Below are positions 56,902 to 64,000 of a stretch of DNA of 64,000 nt, in pieces (positions within the stretch are counted from its first letter, which is position 1; the number at the start of each line of letters is the position of its first letter). The stretch is from Calliopum simillimum (taxonomy: Eukaryota > Arthropoda > Insecta > Diptera > Lauxaniidae). Where the stretch lies: contig OX638370.1 in assembly GCA_951812925.1 (NCBI GenBank), forward strand, positions 120,852,897 to 120,916,896, in the 5' to 3' direction. The notes below the pieces were generated by a model. That model searched no databases and was not told the DNA's origin. It saw only the letters and a program-made list of their open reading frames with translations. The position numbers and the translations under genes were made by a program.

Positions 56902-58850
56902 AACTAAGACTGATTCCATTTCATTACGGTGAGTGTGCACTTAGGTTTGCAAATCAACTTCAAACTAGCAAAATATTTTTCTACAATCAAAATAAGGGAA
57001 CACGTATTTTTTCTTTTTTGGTTTGGACCAAAATTGGGGATTTTATGGCTTTTTGTAGGAATTTTGCCGAAAATTTAATTTTGAAAAATTCATGAAGTTT
57101 ATCCGGTTCTTTCAACCGCATTTCTTTATTTATCAACTGATTAACATGAATTAAAATTTATTCGGTGCACAATAAAATTCTTTTAAGTAATAATTAAAAA
57201 AAAAATTTCTTTAACCCTTACTTTCCTTAAAATTGATGTTTGTATTTTAAATAAAAATGCTAATTTTCTCAAAAACACCATCTTTTTTTTTTCTCGAAAA
57301 TTTGCACAGTTATAGTAAAGCACGTCTTCTTTATTCCAGTAATGGCGGTTTTCTTGATATTTTTGTTATAAGTGCAAAATTTGCAATTTTTAACGTTAAT
57401 ATTGAGATCTTCTATACAAAATGAATAAAAAAAATTACACAGTTCAGTTTTCACTTTCCTAGACGGTTTTGCGATACTGATTCCGAAAATGACACTTACA
57501 ATCTTCTACCATTTTTGGTTTTCAAGATATCTTGAAAAACTTGAATAAAACCTATGAATTTGAAAAAAACCGAATTCTTTATTTTTGAGACACAAAATTC
57601 ATTTATAGTAAATTAGATGGAACTTCAATATACTCAAAGTTTATTGCGATTTGACCGTACCTTGGCTCTTGTTTTTCTTCGAAAGTTCTCAGGATTTTTA
57701 TTAATTTCTTTTTCGATTGCTTCATGTAATTTCGCGACACATCATAGTCTGTGAAATGACCACACGGCTGCTATCCAGACTGCTTGTGAGTTTCTAACTC
57801 AAGTGCTAAAACTGACACCAGCAATTCAATTAAAAATTTTGCTGTTGATGAAATTTATTCCTTTAGAATAAACAAAATTGAACAGTGGAAAAATGCAAAG
57901 AAATGCAAAAGTATTCAAAAATGCCATGTTTGGAAGAGTGAGGGAACCAGAGGGTTAACTTCTTGTTACATAGCCAGAACAGCACAACACAATTACACGA
58001 AAGTAATCGAAAAAAAAAACTAATAAAAATTCCGAGAACTTTCGAAGAAAAACAAGAGCCAAGGTACGGTCAAATCGCAAAAAACACAAACAATGCTTGG
58101 TTTTCTATACCCTGAGTATATTTAAGTTCCATCTAACTTACTATAAATGAATTTTGTGTCTCCAAAATAAAGAATTCGGTTTTTTTCAAATTTATGGGTT
58201 TCATTCAAGTTTTTCAAGACATCTTGAAAAACAAAAATGGTAGAAGAATGTAAGTGAAATATTCGGAATCAATATCGCAAAACCGTCTAGGAAAGTGAAA
58301 ACTGAACTGTGTAATTTGTTTTATTCATTTTGTATAGAAGAACTCAATATAAACGTTAAAAATTGAAAATTTTGCACTTATAACAAAAATACCAAGAAAA
58401 CCGCCATTACTGGAATAAAGAAGACGTGCTTTACTATCACTGTGCAAATTTTCGAGAAAAAAAAAAGATGGTGTTTTTGAGAAAATTATCATTTTTATTT
58501 GAAATATAAACATCAATTTTAAGGAAAGTAAGGGTTACAGAAATTTTTTTTTTAATTATTACTTAAAAAAATTTCATTGTGCACCAAATAAATTTTGATT
58601 CATGTAAATCAGTTGATAAATAAAGAAATGCGGTTGAAAAAACCGGTTAAACTTCATGAATTTTTCAAAATTAAATTTTCGGCAAAATTCCTACAAACGC
58701 CATAAAATCCCCAATTTTGGTCCAAACCATTAAAAAAAAAATATGTGTTCCCTTATTTTGATTGCAGAAAAATATTTTGCTAGTTTGAAGTTGATTTGCA
58801 AACCTAAGTGCACACTCACCGTATGAATTGAAATGGAATCAGTCCTAAAC
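56902..58850. repeat. Very long inverted repeat (hairpin), arms over 830 bp
   Basis: Left arm about 56902-57735 and right arm about 57985-58850, spacer about 250 bp. The arms match along their full length with scattered substitutions and small indels (about 95% by eye in the parts I aligned); for example TTTGCAAATCAACTTCAAAC (56946) and GTTTGAAGTTGATTTGCAAA (58783). Open frames at 56817-57095 and 58730-58930 arise from the two arms. No transposase. It could be a foldback element or a hairpin-RNA locus if transcribed. Confidence 0.9.
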
Positions 58851-60240
58851 AAAAAAAAAATGGTAATGGCATGTATAATAGGGTGGAGCGAAATTTGTTT
58901 TTTACGATTTTCGAAATGGCTCACATGCAAAAAGATGCTCCATAATATTCTTAATACAAAATGTTATATGGTACTTTTGATATTTTAATGTTTTGTACTG
59001 ACACAAAGACATTGAAGTTTTGAAAAAAAAAAAAAAATATTACGTTGAGTTTATTTGTATGGGATAAAGTCAATAAAAGAGCTTAAAAGTGTCCAAATTG
59101 TGATTTTTATTATAATATTATCATGTTAACTAATTCTTTCGATTAACGCCACATATTTTCTTATAAATAGCGAATAGCGTTTTTCGACCTTCAATGGCGT
59201 GGGGGCATGGTCAAATATTTTCCGATCAGGACCAACATTTTTATACTTGATACTTACTCCCATAGGAAACTTTTTAGCTATTGGGAGCAAGGTATTTCCC
59301 ATTTTTAGTTTTTGCCTTACAACATATGATAGGTCTCCATAATAAGTACTTACGAGTGTTACGTAGCATAGGTACGAATCAGATAAATACTTATGAATTA
59401 TGAGTTAAGATTTGAGTATGACCTTTTACACCCTGGGCCAATTAAGAATATGTAAAAATTAAAAATCTCCATAGAGCCGCGCTCCTCCACATTGTGTACA
59501 ATAGCAAGTATTTATATTCATGAATTTCATACGAAAAACATAAAAATTATTCTGACAGAAAAAAATATTTGCGCTAATTTTATCAAACTTACCCGAAAAT
59601 AAGCAACTGTGAGCTTAGTTATTGCGAGTTGAAAGTTGTATGTTTTATTCAAACTTTTAGAGGCAAAAAAGGGGCTTAAAGCCGGTTTATTCGCAGGAAG
59701 CAGTTGTTTTGATTCACTTCTTCACATTATCCCACTCACAAGAAGCTAACTAACAAAACCTCAACAAAAATATTTAGAAATATAAACTGCTGTCTATGGG
59801 CATGATATCTTGGAAAACTGCCTTTTTTGTGATGAATTTTGAAATGGCGATGGCATTCTTTGGTTTGTTCGAGGTCGGAAGTGGAAATACGCACTTTTGA
59901 AAAATCACTCATTTATTAAAAATAAAAATTTTATCCCGAATACATAATTCTTACGTAAGATTCGATAGTAAAGGGATTGGGTACTGAAAAATCTTATGAT
60001 TTCTTACGTAGCGGAGGGGGGGGGGTTCAAAGATATGCTTAAACCTTAAATGGACGTCACTGATTTTGGGTAGAAAAATGTGCTTCTTTACCTATAGTGC
60101 AATGCTGCAATACAAAAGACTCCCCATCAGACGACTTCAACTCCATAGTTGGCAACGCTAAATGAAATACATACAAAGATTGGCAAGAGCGCCAACATTA
60201 CGGTTCGCGATCATCGTTCAGGGGCTTAAACCGGACATAC
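58851..60240. other. AT-rich DNA, no gene supported
   Basis: A TAGGGTGGAGCGAAATTTG motif at 58880 looks like the left end of a TAGGGTGG element, but no matching right end is seen. A G-run (GGAGGGGGGGGGG) is at 60007-60020 next to repeated TTCTTACGTA words. Nothing else is recognised. Confidence 0.4.
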
Positions 60241-60752
60241 AACTGAGATGTGAAAACAAACAGTTTGGCAGTTTGGAGTTGAACGTCGCCGGTGTTGAAA
60301 CGTTGTAGCGGAGAACTTTTCATTTTGTTGTTCACATACTACTTGGCTGATAAAAGTTCGATATTTTTTCCTTTTTGTTTTGTTTTTACAATTTTGCTGT
60401 TGTTGTAATGACTTCAAAGTTTTTGCTGTGTGCGCGTGTGTGACGACTTCAAAGTGAATGTGTGTATCTCACATAGATACACACACACAGGCCTCAAGAA
60501 GAAACAAGAAAGAAGAAAAAATAAAATTAAATTAAATAATAAAAGAAAAATACTGTAACCCAAAGGCAGCAAAAAAAATATAATCATAAAAATAAAAATT
60601 GATAATAAAAAAAAGTAGTGGAGTTGTGAAAAAATCTAACAAAATCGCATTAAAAAAAAATTTGTAAATTAACAAAGAAAAAAAAAAAGAAAATCATTTA
60701 ATACGCAGCAAAGTGTAGAAAAGTCTGCTTTTTTTTACGTTCTATAAACGAA
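60240..60752 (+). other. Possible 5'UTR exon of a downstream plus-strand gene
   Basis: The block has fly leader character: CAGTTTGG then AGTTGAACGTCGCC (from about 60261), GTT-rich runs, TGTGCGCGTGTGTG and TGTGTGTATCTCACATAGAT, then A-rich purine sequence ending in a consensus donor GAA|GTAAGT at 60753. (GTT)n and TGTGTGCGTGTGTG continue into the putative intron (60775-60960). There is no coding frame. The call rests on composition and one donor site. Confidence 0.25.
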
Positions 60753-61309
60753 GTAAGTGTTTATCGTCTTCACTGTGTGCGTGTGTGTCTTGTGCGAAGA
60801 AATCTCTCAAGATACAAGTTGTAAAAGATACAAGAAGAAAGTTTTTTCAAAGGCTGAATAAAAAAAAGACAACAAAATAAAATAAAAATAATAAAGAAGC
60901 AACAATTTTTCACATATTTGCATTTTATTTAAGTTGTTGTCGTTGTTGTTGCTGTTGTTGTCAAGTCTAATTCATATGGAGACAGTGGGAAAATTTTTAA
61001 TTACCGCAGTTTTCTTGTAATAAAATTTTCTTAATTAAATTTCGTTTGTTTTTGTCGTAAGCTGCTTCCGAAACGATCCAATGGCTTTAAGTTCTTATAT
61101 GTTTAGGTTCTCGTACAAAATCAACTAAGAGAAAGCCCTGTCGCTTACATTCAAACAAGGTGGATCCCGTGAAATTTTCGTCACATCCTTTTTTTGACAT
61201 GCGTCTCGAATGTATTTGAATTGTTGATGGCTGAACAGATTACCTCTCATGTAAACAGGAATGAACTCATTTTTGCATTTCAGTCTGGGTTTAGCTAGTG
61301 ATGAGCAAA

Positions 61310-61450
61310 ATCAGTCTTGAGTCTTGATCTTGTTAATTTTTCGAGACCAAGACCAAGACTCTGATATAGTTTCAAGACCAAGATCCTGACTGCTATGGTC
61401 TTGGTCTTGGCAAAAGTGAACGTCAAGACCAAGACTGCTTTTCAGTCTTG
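61310..61450 (+). repeat. CAAGACCAAGACT word-repeat block
   Basis: Reiterated AGTCTTGA, GACCAAGACCAAGACTC and GGTCTTGGTCTTGG words. It contains the AAGACC...CTGCTATGGTCTTGGT stretch shared with 49280-49300. Palindromic in part. Confidence 0.6.
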
Positions 61451-61889
61451 ATAATTTAAAGTTAATAGGTGTGTCACGCCCCTTTCAAGCATAAAATCAT
61501 CTCTTAATTTGAAATTTGGCATCTTAAAAACCGAACTGCTTTGTAAAAATAAGATTTGGAAATTTTGAATATGTACCTACTCAACAATCTTTGGAAATTT
61601 TTTCAAGACAAAGACCGAGACTAAGTAGTTCAAAAGAAATTTAGCTCGACTATTGACAAAAACTAATTTCCAAGAATTGGTTTGAAACTAATCCAAACAA
61701 ATGCATCGCGTGGCAATTACCACAATTTTACTTCCGTCTCACAAGACATTTGACACAAACTCATTTGCAAGGGTTAATTTGTAACTACTTAGTTACACGA
61801 AATGTGTCACAGGAAGTTTGACACAAAAGATTAGTTTGTAACTAATTGCACTGAATGCAGAGCAGGACAATTGACTTGCTCCAATTTCA

Positions 61890-63172
61890 AGCCCATGAGT
61901 CTTTCTTTGCGTAACCGACCAAGATTCGACTTGTCATCTCCGATTTTCATGGAAATTGGTGGAAGTTAGTATTTGACACACATAACTGCTAAAATGATTT
62001 TCCGAATTTCCGAAAATTTCCAAGAAAATTCATAGCTCCTTGGTTTTTTATCCGATTTTAATAAAATTTTCAGGGTTTCTGTAAAAAAATATGAGCTTTT
62101 GTACAAAAAAAAAAATACACTGAAAAAAATGTATTTTTGGTGTATAAAAACCTTTTTTTCTTTTTCAAAGCCATTTTGGGGCTTGGTACACCCTTTTTAT
62201 TTTCCTTTTTGAAATATTTTTATTTAAAAATAAATTTTATAACAATCATTTTCCGGTCTTCAAAATTGCTGTATGTTTTGCGGTTATCAAGTTATGAAAT
62301 TTTAAGTTGTACAATGTTGTGTTTATCATGAGCCGTTGGTGCGCGTGCGCTACTATATAGGGTTGCCACCGTCCGGATGGAATTTTTTTTCAGTGAAGCT
62401 TAGTGAAATTTTTTATATAATTTTTTTGTAAAACACGTTAAACCATTTTAACCAAGTTTTTGGATAATGGGGTCAAAAAGACAAATAAAAACAGTATATA
62501 ATGGGTTAAGATGTTCTAAAAAATTGTTCCTTGCTTGATTTCATGTTAAGCTTCTGCAACATATTAACCCATTATATTGCGTTTCTATGGGTCTTTTCGA
62601 CCCCTTTATCCAAAAACTTGGTTTAAATGGGTTAAAATATTCCACAAAAAAATTTTATGAGAAATTTTACTCAAAAAAATATCACCCATTCAATGGCAAC
62701 TCTATATAGTAGCGCGTGCGCACCAACGATTCATGATAAATACAACATTATCAACTTCAAAAACTCATAACTTGATAACCGTAAAACATACTTACTACAA
62801 TTTTGAGGGTCGACAAATAATTGTTATAAAATATACTTTTCAAAAAAAAAAAATATTTTTAAAAAATTAAAAAGGGCGCACCAAGCCTCAAAATGGCTTT
62901 GAAAAAGAAAAAAGGTTTTTATCCACCAAAAATTAATTGCTTTTTTTTTTTTTTTAGTGTAATTTTTTTTTTTCAAAAGCTCATATTTTTCTACAGAAAC
63001 CCTGAAAATTTCATTAAAATCGGATAAAAAGCCGAGGAGCTATGAATTTTCCGATGTGTGAGTATCCAAAGGATGGATCGATGAGTCAAATACTAACTTC
63101 CCACCAATTTTCATAAAAATCGGAGATGTCAAGTCAAATCTTGGTGGATTACGCAAAGAATGACTCCCATGT
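61890..63172. repeat. Long palindrome-like inverted repeat, arms about 620 bp
   Basis: Left arm from about 61890 to 62510 and right arm from about 62565 to 63172 with a spacer of about 54 bp. Matching landmarks: TCTTTCTTTGCGTAA/TTACGCAAAGAA at the outside, TCATAGCTCCT/AGGAGCTATGA, GCGCGTGCGC in both arms (62341, 62714), and AACCATTTTAACCAAGTTTT against AAAACTTGGTTTAAATGGGTT near the centre. Noncoding. Confidence 0.85.
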
Positions 63173-64000
63173 AAAAATCGATAGTTCATCGTATGGGAAA
63201 CGAGTTACTTGCGAACTATTCTTTCTTCGTTTGAAACTAGTTTGTGTTTAGTTTTAGAGAAGACCCGACAGGGAATTTATTTATTTATTTTTCATAGCTA
63301 CGAGTATTCGAAATTCGCAAAACCAACGGAGATAGAGCAATCGAAAGATCGGGATATAAAACAAGTATAAGTTCGGAACCCCTGAATGAATTTTAATGTC
63401 ATGTGAAAGATATTTTAACTGGCTTTAATATGAATTCTTAAAAGTCTTAAATCCGAGTCGAGTCATGGGTTTCGAAAAAAGTCAAATTTTCGAAAATTTT
63501 AATCTGTTTTTTTTTAAGTACTATTTTCCCAAAAAAAATTTTTACGAACCCATAGCTTTAGTAACAAATTATGAAAGTCCAATCTATTTCATTTCATTTG
63601 ATATGCACATTTTCTTTATAGGAAAACAAAAAAGTAAACCAAAGAAATTTTCATGAAAACTGACACCAAAAATTCACCATATTTCGAATATCATGAATCG
63701 GACTTGAAACATTTGTAATTCGATCTACAGCCAATATCAGTTTGGTGACGGAATCGCATTGCTTAAAATTTTTTTGTGTGTTAGTACAAGACAGAACAGT
63801 CAGTAATTTTAGTATAAAACTGATTTTCTACTTTCTATTTACAGGGTGGCTGATTCGAACTGTTACCAACTTCAGGTAGACTTATCTGACAGATGGAACA
63901 TGACAGCTGTCTAAAAATTGGCATGATGTTAGTTCATTCTATTGTCAACAAGTAACCAAAAGCATTTGCGCGTCAATTTATTGAAAATAAAAAATTTTCG
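63173..64000. other. Unassigned DNA to window end
   Basis: AT-rich. The last 150 bases after CAGGGTGGCTGATTCGAAC (63843) are less AT-rich and may begin another element cut by the window edge. Nothing can be assigned. Confidence 0.3.

Noticed and set aside
56817..58930. Frames at 56817-57095 and 58730-58930 as genes
   Set aside because: Both fall in or at the arms of the long inverted repeat and mirror each other.

Overview
This is an AT-rich insect nuclear genome window, most likely from a higher fly (Diptera). The organism is inferred from the one gene recognised here, whose product closely fits the Wunen lipid phosphate phosphatases, from long T/A homopolymer tracts, CAA/GTT-rich leader-like DNA, and a dense load of small DNA transposons. 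There is no bacterial-style gene organisation. Almost all short open frames are chance frames or fall inside repeats.

One gene can be assembled with confidence. It is a plus-strand wunen-type (PAP2/LPP) gene whose coding sequence runs from 16088 to 52306 in six exons: 16088-16487, 37716-37867, 39956-40174, 46204-46383, 46555-46731 and 52196-52306. All introns are GT-AG, the reading frame is unbroken, and the exons total 1239 nt, giving 412 residues. The three catalytic motifs of the family are complete. Intron 1 is about 21 kb. Nearly all of it, and much of introns 2, 3 and 5, consists of transposon remnants.

Layout. 1-9 kb: a near-identical inverted repeat (169-868), a 100-unit TTAGG array (2161-2660), a TIR element with internal repeats (3093-3760) and a decayed LINE on plus (6715-7700). 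9.5-10 kb: a decayed jockey-like reverse transcriptase on minus. 12-15.3 kb: nested TIR elements, an inverted repeat and a hAT-type MITE. 15.5-16.5 kb: a possible orphan exon, then the wunen promoter and exon 1. 16.5-52.2 kb: wunen introns with many TIR elements, tRNA-like sequences and dispersed repeats. 52.3-54.5 kb: probable wunen 3'UTR. 54.5-64 kb: another TIR element, two long inverted repeats (56902-58850, 61890-63172) and a leader-like block near 60.25-60.75 kb that may be the first exon of the next gene.

The main non-gene pattern is a set of TIR elements that begin TAGGG/TAGGGG, end in its reverse complement next to a TA dinucleotide, and repeat a short terminal word several times internally, each family with its own word. 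Two more families share TAA target duplications, and two short elements have hAT-like ends. I found no evidence for a new enzymatic or defence system. The items most worth checking are these word-repeat elements, the long hairpins, the TTAGG array and a minus-strand open frame nested in intron 1. All repeat boundaries and identities were judged by eye.
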